A DNA stretch of 64,000 nt, from positions 372,001 to 436,000 of the forward strand of contig NZ_CP099959.1 in assembly GCF_040409815.1 (NCBI RefSeq). The letters are read 5' to 3'. Position 1 is the first letter of the stretch. Each line of letters begins with the position of its first letter. Under the pieces are notes generated by a model. The model had not been told where the DNA came from, searched no databases, and saw only the letters and a list, made by a program, of their open reading frames with translations. The stretch comes from Polynucleobacter sp. UK-FUSCHL-C3 (lineage in GTDB: Bacteria > Pseudomonadota > Gammaproteobacteria > Burkholderiales > Burkholderiaceae). This document shows positions 10,683-24,000 of the stretch, one piece after another. The translations under genes were made by a program, and so were the position numbers.

Positions 10683-12002
10683 ATGAATATTCTTAAAAAA
10701 GTAGCAATCATAGGCGGCGGCCCTACTGGAATAGGAGTTGGACGCGAACTTAAAGAGGCAGGGATTACTTTTGATTTATATGAGTCCGAAGATGATTTTG
10801 GCGGCGTATGGAATAGCTCGGCTGAGTGTGGGAGAACCTACCCAAGTTTACATTTGATATCACCAAAATTTAATACGCAAATACCTGATTTCCCAATGCC
10901 TGAAAGCTATGCCCAATATCCACGGCATGACAAGATGCTTGAATATATTCGTGCATATGCTCTTCATTATGGGATATATGATCATACCTATTTTAACTCT
11001 CGAGTAATATCACTTAAGCCAATGGATGGAAACTGGCAAATTATTACTGAAAATGGAAAAAAAGAAATATATGGATTAGTTGTTATTTGTAATGGATTAC
11101 AACGTAAACCGCGATATCCGGATTTTGCTATCCCCGGTAAATTTAGCGGCGATATATTTCATACTTGTCAATATAAGTCTCCAAATCAGCTCAAGCAAAA
11201 GAGAGTCCTAGTAATTGGAGCGGGAAATTCAGGTTGCGATATTGCCGTAGACGCAGTACATCACGGCAGTGCAGTTTTTCATAGTACTCGTCGTGGCTAT
11301 TATTATCAACCAAAGTTTATTGGGGGCAAACCAACTCCACAGTGGATGATGGAATTGGGGGGTAAATTTTCTAGCAAAGCAGAAACTTTAGCCTATATTG
11401 AGCAGGTATTCCGTTTGGCTGGTTTTGATGGCCAAGACTATGGACTTTTGCGACCAGACTATCCACTAGATGCCGCACACCCCATTATGAATTCTCAAAT
11501 TCTTTACTACATTGGACATGGGGATATTGTCTCGAAAGGGGAAGTTTCTCGATTTGACGATAAGCAAATATGGTTTAAGGATGGCTCCAAGGAAGAGGTA
11601 GATGTAGTGATCTATGCGACAGGTTACGACAGAGATTTTCCTTTTATTGATTCTGCTTTACTAGAATGGTCTTCTGCTATTCCAGATTTATTCTTGCATT
11701 CAACTCCGCGCAATCTGGATAATCTCTTATTTATGGGTTTCATTAATGCAGCTGGTGGTCTTGGTGATGGTTTGAAGACGCAGGGCTCTTATGTTGTGAG
11801 TTATACGCGTGCTTATTTTGGTCAAACTGATGGGTTAAAGAAATTTCTAAATGCAAAACGAAATGATGTGCCTGATATTGGACAAAATTACTTTGTGAAT
11901 TCACATCGACATTTATGGGAAGCCGATCTTTGGAAGTTACTTTCACAAATGCGTAAGTACAGAGATATGCTAGATGAAGTGTCTGAAAGTGCAAGAGTCT
12001 AA
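10683..12002 (+). CDS. class B flavin-dependent monooxygenase, candidate trans-acting oxygenase of the PKS
   Basis: 439 aa. FAD-binding GGGPTG at residues 11-16, a second dinucleotide (NADPH) motif GAGNSG at 179-184, an exact FxGxxxHxxxY fingerprint at 154-164, and an ATGY motif in the C-terminal half, so this is an FMO/Baeyer-Villiger-type class B monooxygenase. It starts 8 bp after the stop of the first synthase and ends 2 bp before the ATG of the second, so the three are one operon. Its place, exactly between the KS3-DH* half-module and the ACP that completes it, matches trans-AT systems (the oocydin enzyme OocK is the precedent) in which a flavoenzyme inserts oxygen into a tethered beta-keto chain. 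Oxygen insertion is inferred. Simple hydroxylation or post-assembly oxidation of the product is the alternative. Confidence 0.9.
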   Translation: MNILKKVAIIGGGPTGIGVGRELKEAGITFDLYESEDDFGGVWNSSAECGRTYPSLHLISPKFNTQIPDFPMPESYAQYPRHDKMLEYIRAYALHYGIYDHTYFNSRVISLKPMDGNWQIITENGKKEIYGLVVICNGLQRKPRYPDFAIPGKFSGDIFHTCQYKSPNQLKQKRVLVIGAGNSGCDIAVDAVHHGSAVFHSTRRGYYYQPKFIGGKPTPQWMMELGGKFSSKAETLAYIEQVFRLAGFDGQDYGLLRPDYPLDAAHPIMNSQILYYIGHGDIVSKGEVSRFDDKQIWFKDGSKEEVDVVIYATGYDRDFPFIDSALLEWSSAIPDLFLHSTPRNLDNLLFMGFINAAGGLGDGLKTQGSYVVSYTRAYFGQTDGLKKFLNAKRNDVPDIGQNYFVNSHRHLWEADLWKLLSQMRKYRDMLDEVSESARV

Positions 12003-12004
12003 TT

Positions 12005-15000
12005 ATGACAAATAGTCAAGATCAATCCAAGTTGGAGGCATCCAACTTAAATGGATCATTAGAGTCAAAGATGTCTGATTTAATTGATCAGGAGCTCCGT
12101 ATTCTGGCAAATATCTATTCCCAAGTTTTAAAAACTAATAATTCACCAGTTGGATTTGATGTAACGCAGCCGGAGAACATTAATACACAGCGCCTTGAGA
12201 GCGATATTTTAAGTATTGTCTCAAAAGTTTTAAAGATGCCTTTGAGTCAAATAGATCCTACAGTAAGTTTATCTAGCTATGGCGTTGATTCAATTGCTAT
12301 TACAGAACTAATGGTTCAAATTTCAAGATTTTTAAAAGTCTCTATTGCCCCTACAACTTTTTTTGAAGCAAAAAACTATGAAGAGCTTATAGCTATTTTG
12401 AGTTCCCGTTATAGCAAAGAGATTGAAGCGCATTACGTAAAAAATAATTTTACAGACAAATTGCAGCTTAATACTATAGGTACTGGCGCACCAGCTGATA
12501 GCGCTACTACTGATGGCATTATTGATAATTCTAGCGCGGCTAAATGGTTGAGTCGTCATCGTGCTATTAATAGTAAAAATATTCAATCTAATGATCTCTC
12601 AAGTTCCTTGAATTCGCAAGAGGGTGATAAAAAAGCTTCTAAGCTTGCTTCAATGCCTATAGCAATAATTTCAATGGAAGGAAAGTTTTCTAAAAGCACT
12701 AATTTGCATACTTTTGAGCAACATCTACGTAACGGAGATGATTGCATTGAAGAAATTCCACCAGACCGTTGGAACTGGAAGAGCGTCGATGGTGACCCTA
12801 AAAAAGGGGCCTTCACTGATGTTAAGTTCGGTGGTTTCATACCAGGGCATGATCATTTTGATGCATCTTTTTTCTCTATCTCCCCCAAGGAGGCAGAGTT
12901 AATAGATCCCCAACATCGAGTATTTATAGAATGTGTATGGAATTTGATAGAAGGTGCTGGTTATGCCCCTTCCTCCCTATCCGGAAAAAAGATCGGAATT
13001 TTTCTTGGTATTAATTTACAGGATTACACCAATTTAGTTAATCGCAGTGGATTAATGGATGCTATGCAGATGACAGGGCTTGGGCATGTTTTTTGCCCGA
13101 ATCGTCTTTCTTATATGCTTGATATAAGTGGTCCAAGTCAAGTGATTGATACTGCATGTTCTAGCTCTCTAGTAGCTATTCATCGAGCAGTAATGAGTAT
13201 TCGTCATGAAGGTTGTGAGATGGCAATTGCAGGCGGTTCAAATCTTATTTTGACGCCGGATCAACACATTATGTTTTCTAAAGTAGGCATGCTCAGTATT
13301 GATGGAAGATGTAAAACATTTTCAGAGGATGCGAATGGTTATGCACGTGCAGATGGAGTGGGAGCAATACTACTTAAGCGTCTTGATTATGCAGAGCGAG
13401 ATGGCGATTCTATATTGGGAGTTATTAGAGGATCCTCTGAAAATCATGGCGGAAGCGCTACTTCATTAACTGCTCCAAACGCAAAGGCACAGGCTCAATT
13501 GATAGTTGAGGCTCATCGTCAAGCCGGCTTTGATCCCCGTTCAATATCGATGATTGAATGTCATGGTACAGGAACCTCTTTAGGTGATCCTATTGAAATA
13601 GATGGTTTAAAAAAATCTTTTGAGGAACTGTATCGTGAACATGGGTATAAAAGTCCAATAATTCCGCACTGCGGAATTGGATCAGTGAAGTCCAATATAG
13701 GTCATGCTGAAACAGCGGCAGGCGTCGCTGGAATAATTAAAATTCTATTATCGATGAAGCATGGATTAATGTATCAAAGCTTACACTGTTCGAAACCAAA
13801 TCAATTAATTGATTTATTAAATAGTCCATTCTATCTGCTTGATAAACCTCGAAAATGGGATCGCCCCATCATTGATGGATTGGAAGTTCCCAGGAGAGCT
13901 GGATTGAGCTCGTTTGGGGCGGGTGGTGCAAATGCGCACATAGTGCTTGAGGAATACAGAGCCCCTCAAGAAGACTATGTCGGCCACTCATCTAATATGA
14001 ACAAGCCCTATATTGTTCCACTTTCTGCTAGAACTGAGTCAGCACTCAACAAAATAGTAAAAAATTTACAAGTACATTTGACAGGTTTTAATGAGATAAG
14101 TGATGATCAATTAGCTGATATTGCTTTTACCCTCCAGGTTGGAAGAGACTCAATGCGCTATCGCCTGGCTTTCATTGTTCAAGATGGCTTTGATCTTATT
14201 AGCCAATTGAATGCCTATTTAGATGGAGATAGTTCGCAAGCTCTCGAAGGCGTTGTTAATCGCAAAACTAGTGGCATAAAAGAGATTGCCGGAACTGCCC
14301 GAGAAGTAGCTTCTCAGTGGGTGCTTGGCGGGCCTATTCAATGGCCCTCTCTTTCCCTTATTGGCGAACGCAAAAGAATATGGCTACCAACTTATCCCTT
14401 TGAGGGAAAAAGATTTTGGCTTGAGCAAGAAGGCCCTAATCCACTCATCAAAACTGTTAATAACAATAATAACTCCTCTTTTTTACTGCGTAAAATTGAT
14501 GAAAATATTCTAGAGATTGATTTAACGGGCGCAGAATTTTTTATCGTAGATCATTGCATCGGTAATGAACCAGTTATGCCTGGAGTTCTTTATCTGGAAT
14601 TAATTCGTATCGCTGCAACACAATATTTTGGAACCTCATTCCACATAGGGCAAGTTGTATGGCTAAAGCCTCTTAAGGTTAAAGGACCATGTGTAGTGCG
14701 TTTAACAAAAGTGATTGATAGCGATGACCTGCCAGTCCGCATTGAGGTAAGTAGTGTAGATAATGATGGTGTTTCTAACGTTTATGCCCAAGCTCGCATT
14801 ACTAAGGATGGTGCCCCAGATTCAGTTTCTATTCAAATTAAGGCAGGTATTTATCCAGTCCAAAGTATTCAAAAGTTCTATGATATGAATCCGCGGACAT
14901 TTTCTGCTGATGATATCTATAGCACCTTTAAGACTCTTGGGATCAATTATGGACCTGGTCATCAGGCAATTGAGTCCTTAGCCGTTGCAAAAGATGAAAA

Positions 15001-18000
15001 TGGCAATCCTCAGGTATTAGCCAAATTACATCTTCCTCCCCACTTGCCAGGCTTTCCTGAAGCCTTTGGGTTGCACCCGAGTCTTTTGGATGGTGCATTC
15101 CAAGCTGCAGTAGGAATGACATTAGACGATAAAGGTGAAAGCAAGGAGTTGGCAGCATTACCGTTCGCTATTGAAAGTATTCGTCTGCTTGGGGAATGCT
15201 CAAGAAATATGTGGGTTCATATTAAAAATTCTCAAGTGGAGAGTTCTAATAATAGGGTACGTACGCTAGATCTTACATTGATGGATGAACAAGGTTCATT
15301 AACTATGCTTTTGCTAGGTTTTGCTACGCGTACCTATGAGTCAGATGTTTCAAATCAGACTCAGTTATTTGAACCTTATTGGTCGAAATACTATCTTTCA
15401 AATAGCGCAAAATTAGAAGAAGACAATTTTGATGAAATCATTGTTTGGCTTTCTGATATTGATGAGATAGATGCTATTACCTTAAATTCAAAACTAACAA
15501 GTTGGAAATGCATCTCTCTCCCTAAGTGTGTGGAAAATAGTCATGACGTAAAGTTTGCTTTTTATGCTGAGTGCATATTAAAGCAATTACAAGTCCTGAC
15601 TAAAGCATTGCCGAAATCAACTTCACCTAAGCTAATTCAGCTGGTTTTTCCAGCAGTAAGTTCTTCTCTATCCTTGGAGGCCTTATCCAGCTTCTTGCAA
15701 AGTGTATCTCTTGAATATCCATGGCTTTCTTTCCAAGTAATTAGCTTGGATACCACATCGGATATTAACTCTATTGCATCACATTTAAAGACATCTGCTT
15801 CAGAACCTCAACGCCCTTGTTGGCGATACGGAGGCAATGAGGCTGAAGTAAAAAGTTGGCGCTCTATTGGGTTTATTAGACCCGATGAAATATCAGTTAA
15901 ACCATGGCGATCAGGCGGTATTTACTTAATTACTGGAGGGGCAGGCGCGTTAGGAAAGAGTCTCGCAGCAGAAATTACTATGAATATTGATGTAGGAAAA
16001 GTTATTCTAGTAGGCAGTTCAGAGATGAATTCTGCTTTGAGGGACTGGATTTTTGTTACTTCATCAGAGAGGCTTGAAATCATATACCGACAGGTTGATG
16101 TTTCTGATGCTAACGAAGTTAATGATTTGGTCAAAAGTATTTATCGTGATTATGGGCAGCTAAATGGCGTTTTCCATTTGGCAGGGGTGTTACAAGATTC
16201 TTCGATTGCAGTAAAGTCCCCTGAAGAATTACGCAAAGTCTTTAGTCCCAAAGTGAATGGTGTAGAAAACCTTGATCGCGCTATTGGAAATAGTGCTCTC
16301 GATTTCTTTGTCATGTTTGCTTCGTTATCTGGCGTTTTTGGTAACCACGGTCAAGCAGATTATGCTGCAGCCAATGCTTATCTTGATATATTTGCACATA
16401 GGCGCGAAATAGCAAGAAAACAAGGTGAAAGGTTTGGGCGTACCTTATCTATAGATTGGCCATTATGGGTTGATGGTGGTATGAAGATGGATCCGGCAAT
16501 CCAAAAATTCATGAAGCAGAGTACTGGCTTATCTCCGCTGAATAGTAACGATGGGTTTGCTGCAGTTTATAAATCACTTGCGTCTGAAGCTTGTCAAGTT
16601 ATGGTTACTGCCGGTGATTCCAAGCGAATTACTGATTTTATTAAAGGGCTTGAGTATGGTGCTCCTGCTCGATTTACTAATGATTCAATCAAAAATGGTA
16701 GTCCTATTTTTGATAGAGATATTGAGCAAAAAATATCTGGTCATCTAAAATTATTTTTAATGAACTGTATTAGTACTTTACTAAAAGTAGAGGAAGATGA
16801 ACTTGGGCTTGATGTTGAATTAACTGAGTATGGATTTGATTCAATTAGCTTTACACAATTTTCTAATAAGCTGAATGAATCTCTAAATCTTGACATAACT
16901 CCTGTATTATTTTTCGAAGCTCCCACAATTGCACAACTTTGTTCTACCTTAATAAAATCTCATGCAGCAAAAATTGCAACTTTTTTCAAAATATCACTTG
17001 ACCAAAAGTTATCACATACCCCAGCAAAGAATGAAAAAATCAAAGAGAGTGCAATAGCGCACGACCAATCTTTACTAAGGCCTGCTTTACCTGTAGGTAA
17101 TTCGATTCAAGATAAATTTTTAGAAGAGTCAAAGACTGAATCTGCTGTTGCCATCATTGGAATGAGTGGTGTCTTCCCTAAGTCTCATGATCTTGCCAGT
17201 TACTGGGACAATCTCCTCAATGGCAGAGACTGTATTGATGAAATTCCAATTGATCGATGGGATTGGCGTAAATATTGGGGTGATCCAAAGGTCGACGTAG
17301 GTCGAACTAATGTTAAATGGGGCGGTTTTTTGGATGGCATCGCAGATTTTGATCCAGCCTTCTTTAATATTTCCCCCCGTGAGTCTCATGCAATGGATCC
17401 TCAGCAGAGAATACTGTTGACCCAAGCTTGGCGCGTTATTGAAGATGCGGGATATGCTCCATCAAGTTTATCTGGAACTAAAACTGGTGTTTTTATTGGT
17501 ATTGCGGATACCGGGTATGGTCAACTATTAGCGAGAGCTGGAGCTGACATTGAAGCATTTTCAATGACTGGACTAGCACCATCCCTTGGCCCAAATCGCA
17601 TTAGTTATTTCTTTAATCTACAGGGCCCCAGTGAGGCTGTTGAAACTGCTTGTTCTAGTGCCTTAGTAGCAGTTCATCGAGCAGTTGAATCAATAGTTCG
17701 AGGTAGTTGTGATACAGCAATTGCTGGAGGAATAAATACACTTTTACTGCCCGATACATTCATTGGATTTGCAAAGGCTGGAATGCTCGCCCCGGATGGA
17801 CGATCTAAGCCATTTTCAGATGCAGCAGATGGTTATGGCCGGGGTGAGGGTGCAGGCCTAATTTATTTGAAGCGGCTTGAAGATGCAGAGCGGGACGGAG
17901 ATAAAATTTATGCTGTCATTCGGGCAACGCAGGAAAATCATGGCGGTCACGCAAGCTCCTTGACTGCCCCAAATCCTAAGGCACAGGCAGACTTAATCCG

Positions 18001-21000
18001 CAGGGTATACCTACAAGCTGGGTTTGATCCACGTACGGTTAGTTATATTGAAATGCACGGAACTGGTACCCCACTAGGGGACCCGATTGAGGTGGAAGCA
18101 TTGATATCTGCATTCTCGGATTTAAACCGAGAGACAAAAAATCAATATGTAGATCAACCCGAAATTGTATGCAACATAGGATCAGTGAAGTCAAACATAG
18201 GTCATCTCGAAATTGCTGCTGGAATAGCAGGATTAATAAAAACTGTCTTACAGATGCAACATAGAACGATTGTTAAGACTTTGCATTGCGAAAAGCTTAA
18301 TCCATACCTAAAGTTATCTGATAGTCGTTTTGAAGTTGTAGTTGAAAATAAAATATGGTGCCCTCTAGATTTGAATGGAGAAAAATTACCATTGCGGGCA
18401 GGAGTCAGTAGCTTTGGTTTTGGTGGAAGCAATGCGCATGTAGTGCTTGAAGGTTACAAAGGAAGTGTGCAAAAAAGTGTTGCCAATATACAGCCTGTAA
18501 TAATAGTTTTATCTGCTAAAACTGCTAAGCAGTTACATTCTTGCGCTCAACAGATATCTAATATGTTGACTGATCAAACAGAGCTTTCTTCACTTGCGTA
18601 TTCTTTACAGATTGCGCGCGATCCTATGGAATATCGCATGGGTTTTATGGCTGAGTCGATAGATCAGGTGCGTAGATTCCTAGATAAATATATTGAGGGG
18701 AGGTCTGAGGCAGGTCTATATATTGGTCGTGTTAAGCCTAATCATGTGACACTTGACATGCTTGAAGAGGATCAGCAGGTAAATGATGCAATAGCAAGCC
18801 TTCCTCATAGAGGTAAGCATGAGTTATTGCTTAGATTATGGACGCAGGGCTTTTCAATAGATTGGCGAAAAATATTTTATCAACAGGAAGGTCAAAATGC
18901 TTTACGACGCGTTGTCTTACCTGGGTACCCATTTGAAAATATACGTTGCTGGATAGATGATGAGAAAATTCCTGAAGAAGATTCTTCTATTCTCTTGCAA
19001 AAAAACGCATCTAAGCATGATCATCATCGATATATAAGTACATTTAATGGCGATGAATTCTTTTTACAAGATCACATTGTTGGGGGAAGGCCAGTTGTAT
19101 GTGGAGCTGTATTTCTTTCGATGGTGTACACAGCACTTCAAAATATATATGGTCGTGGAAAAGCTATACAATTAACTGGGCATACATGGCTCCAGCCAAT
19201 GGTTGGTTCAAGCAATGGATTACAGGTAGCTATCGAATTTAGTTCATCGCCAAGTACAGGCGGAATAAATTATAAAATTAGCAATGAAGGCGAGAATGAG
19301 AGTCAACTCTGTAGCATAGGCATTGGCAGATTACTTAACCATATTCCTGATTCTATTCCAGAATATGATATTCATTCTCTTAAATTATCTGCTGGCCGTT
19401 CGGTAAATGTTGAAGAATGTTATAAGACATTTTCCTCTGTAGGTATCAGTTATGGTCCTCGTTTACGCATTATTCATGAGTTAAGAACTTCCACTACAAA
19501 TGCCATAGCATATTTAGTTGTACCTGATGAAATTTTTACTAATGAATATGCTATGCATCCTGCATTGCTTGATGGTGCATTTCAATCATTAATTGGCCTA
19601 ATGCCTGATTTATTAGTCGAGCGAGCATTACCATTTTCGGTAAAAAGATTAGTTGTATTGAAATCTATTGGAAAAACTGCCTGGGCAGTTCTTTGGAAAG
19701 ATGGCGAATCCTCTTCTGAGAATGCGTCATATTCGATTGATCTTTGTAACGACAAAGGGCAAGTCTGTATCAGAATCGAAGGTTTTATGGTTAGATCTCT
19801 AGATTTTAAAGAAACACGCAGCAAGATAAAAATACAAGATAGCGAAAATTCAGAGACTATTAAAACAGTAAAGTCTAACTTAAGCGCATTAAGTGCACTT
19901 TCAAAAATTGCTGCTGAGGTGTTGGAAGTTAATCTGGAATCCCTTGATCCAGATGTTGATTTAGGTGAGTATGGTTTCGATTCTATTATGATGACGGTCT
20001 TTGCATCACGTGCAAATGAACAGCTTAGTTTGAATCTTACTCCAGCCGACTTTTTTGAATTTTCAACATTAGAAAGCTTAGCAAGACATATCTCAGATGA
20101 GATAGTTATCAGTTCATTGCTTGAGATAGAGAATTCAGATGCATTGCATGTTTTAAACAATGCTAACTTAGATATAAATTGGATTGCTTCTGCTAAGGTT
20201 GGTATTGAATCTCAAAATATTTCTGAGATTCCTCTGATTTTAAAAAATAATAATGATTTACGCGGTGAGTCAATTGCAATCATAGGTATTAGTTGCTGCT
20301 TTCCAATGGCAAAAGATGGTAATGAATTCTGGAAAAATCTATATGAAGGTCGAGACTGCATTAGTGAAATTCCTTCTGATCGGTGGGATTGGAGAGCAAT
20401 TTATGGAAATCCTAAATTAGAAACTGGTAAAACGAATATTCGTTGGGGTGGTTTTGCGGATGGGATTTTCGAGTTTGATGCTCTATTTTTTGGAATATCT
20501 CCTCGCGAAGCTGCCTCTATGGATCCACAGCAGCGTCAGTTGCTGCAACACGCCTGGAAAGCAATTGAAGATGCTGGGTATAACCCCCTTAGCTTATCTG
20601 GCCGCCCCATAGGATTATTCGTAGGGACCGCATCCAGTGGCTATGCAGCAGAGAATACTTTTGATCAAAGCGGTTATATTGCCACTGGATCTGTGGTCTC
20701 TATGGGCCCTAACCGGGTAAGTTATTACTTTGACTGGCATGGGCCAAGTGAGCCTGTAGAAACTGCATGCTCTAGTTCATTGGTTGCAATACACAGAGGT
20801 ATTCAAGCAATACGAGATGGAGAATGTGAGCTAGCAATCGTCGGTGGTATTAATAGTATTGTTACTCCTGAGGGCCATGTTAATTTTTCAAAAGCTGGCA
20901 TGTTATCTCCAGATGGCAGATGTCAACCATTTTCAGATTTAGCGAATGGTTATGTACGTGGAGAGGGTGCCGGCCTTTTGGTAATAAAGCGCCTATCACA

Positions 21001-24000
21001 GGCAGAGCGAGATCGAGATGCAATTTATGGGGTAGTGCGTGGTAGTTCAATTAACCATGGTGGCCGCGCTAACTCCCTTACAGCTCCAAATACTAAAGCA
21101 CAAGCAGATCTTATTAGGTCTGGATATCGTCAGTCTGGAATAGATCCCAGTACTGTGACCTATATTGAGACACATGGAACTGGTACAGCTATTGGTGACC
21201 CTGTTGAAGTTAACGCACTTAAACAGGCCTTCCACTCTATGGGTGCAGATAACTTAAATGGTGTATGTGGTCTTGGCTCAGTAAAAAGTAATATTGGTCA
21301 TCTTGAATTAGCTGCGGGGGTAGCTGGCGTCATTAAAGTGCTCAAGCAAATGCAGCATCAAACATTAGTTGCTAGCTTGCATTGTGAGACCCAAAATCCG
21401 TACATTTCACTAGAGAATAGTCCATTTTATATAGTCCGAAAGAATCAGCCCTGGACTTTAATAAATGATCAAGAAAATAATATTGTGCCTAGACGTGCTG
21501 GCGTTAGTAGCTTTGGTTTTGGAGGTGTCAACGCTCATCTTATTTTAGAGGAGTATCTCCCATGCAAACGATCTTTTGCTCAATCTATTGACCCAGTAAT
21601 TATTCCCTTATCTGCAAAAAATGAAGCAAGTCTTCGTGAACAGGCGCAAGCACTATATAACGCCATTTCCTTAGGAGATTTTAAAGATATTCCCTTGCTT
21701 GATATTGCCTTTACTTTGCAATTTGGACGCGAGCATATGAAGTGCCGTATTGCTTTTGAAGTTGAGTCTATAGAGCAACTACAGTCAAGTCTACTTGAGT
21801 TTATTACTCAGACGGATGCAGCACTCTCAAGCATACAGAATACTTGGTTAGTTTCTTCTACTTCCATTGCAGCACGATGGTTAGCATATGAAGATGTAAA
21901 GTGGGTAGATGATGGAAAGCGTCTTCGCGTTCACCTTCCCACATATTGTTTTGCTCATACTGAGTACAAGAGTTCTTTTTCCCGGTCCAAAATTGAGGAA
22001 ACATTTAAGCTTTCTATGCTTAATGCAGTTCCAATGATGGAATTTATTAAAGATAGTAATACTATTGGGTTTGAACTGAATAACGATCAATTCTATTTAC
22101 GCGATCACTTAGTAAAAGGCCATTCTATCTTACCCGGTGCGATGAGTTTAGAAATCATTCGTATGGCTTACGATTTTTATATGAAGCATAAAGACCGGCC
22201 TGCTATTGATCATTCAAATCCACATTTAGAATTTAGACACATTGTTTGGAGAAGTCCGCTGAGGGTTGACTCCAAAGCAACTAATATCGAAGTTTTATTT
22301 GAGGAACAATCGGAACAAGTAAATAAATTTACCCTAAAGCATGAAGATAAAAATTCAGAACTGAGTACTATTTATCTTCAAGGTGCTATTAGATTTCATG
22401 AAAATTCTAATTCAGCGCAAGCGGTACACGACTTACCGTTGCTCAAAGCTCGTTGTGAATTAGCGCTAAATGTAGATGACATATATGAGCAATTGAGTGA
22501 ATTAGGTATTCACTATGGCCCGACTATGCGATCCATTTCCAATATTTGGATAGGTCACGAGGAGTTATTGGCTAACTTGCAATTACCATCTGAGCTTTTT
22601 ATTTCACCTGCTTATGGTGGAGAAAGCTTTTATATCCATCCTTCTGTATTAGATAGCGCCTTTCAATCATGTTTGGCTATATTTACTGCCTCAAATAATC
22701 AAGAACTAGCCCTCCCTTTCGCAATTGATAGATTGATACTTCTGAGTCCGACAACCACTGAGATGTGGGTACACGTTCGAGCTTTACCATCTAATGGATC
22801 TATCCGAAAGCTAGATATTGACTTGCTTGATCAACAAGGTAGGGTTTGTATAAGTATCGAAGGTTTTACATTTCGAATGGTTAAGTCAGACTTATTCGTT
22901 TCTCCCTTGACGCAAGCATCTACTAACTCTTCAAAATTTGAATCAATTGATCGCGAACGAGTAATTGGGTACTTCAAGAATCTATTTTCTGCTGAGACTG
23001 GAATTCGACAGGGGGAAATTGAGCCAAATTTATCGCTAGATTCTTACGGAATAGATTCAATGATGATTATGAGTCTGACAGATCGCTTAGAAAAAGATTT
23101 TGGAATATTGTCTAAAACAATTTTCTTTGAATGTCAGACGCTTGATGCAGTCGCGGACTATTTTATAAAACTGCATACCTTAAAATTACTTGATTTATTG
23201 GGGTCTACAGAAATACCAGTTCAAAAACTGAAACAAGAGCAACATCAAAATCCTAAGAGTGAACCTACAGCTACTTTAAGTCAGCAAAGCTCAACTGATC
23301 CGGAGCCAGCTTCTCGAGAGCTGGTTTTAGCGCCTTTGGCTAAATCAATGGATGTGGCTATCATTGGTTTAGCCGGTCGGTATCCTGGTGCAAATAACTT
23401 AACACAGTTTTGGGAAAATTTAGCTGCTGGGATTGACTCTATTAGTCAAATCCCTATTGAGAGATGGGATCATTCTTCCTTATATGATCCTGTACGTGGA
23501 AAACCTGGAAAAAGTAATAGTAAGTGGGGTGGTTTTATTGAGGATGCTGATTGCTTTGATCCTCTATTTTTTAACATGTCTCCACGAGAAGCCGAATTCA
23601 TTGATCCACAAGAGCGCCTTTTCCTCCAATGCGCTTGGGAAACGATTGAGGATGCAGGCTACACTCCTGAAAATATTGCTCCTGAATTAGCTCCCTTTGC
23701 AGGTGGAAAAGTAGGTGTATTTGTTGGGGTTATGTATCAGGAATATCAGTTATATGGCGTAGAACAGACGCAAAAAGGACACCCTATCGCACTTTCTAGT
23801 AGTGCGGCATCAATTGCCAATCGTGTTTCTTATTTCTTTAATTTTCATGGTCCAAGTATGGCCATTGACACAATGTGTTCCTCATCATTAACCAGTATTC
23901 ACCTGGCATGTGAGAGCTTGTACTCAGGTAGCTGTGAAGTAGCTCTTGCTGGTGGAGTAAATTTAAGCCTGCATCAAAATAAGTATTTAGCCCTTGGTCA

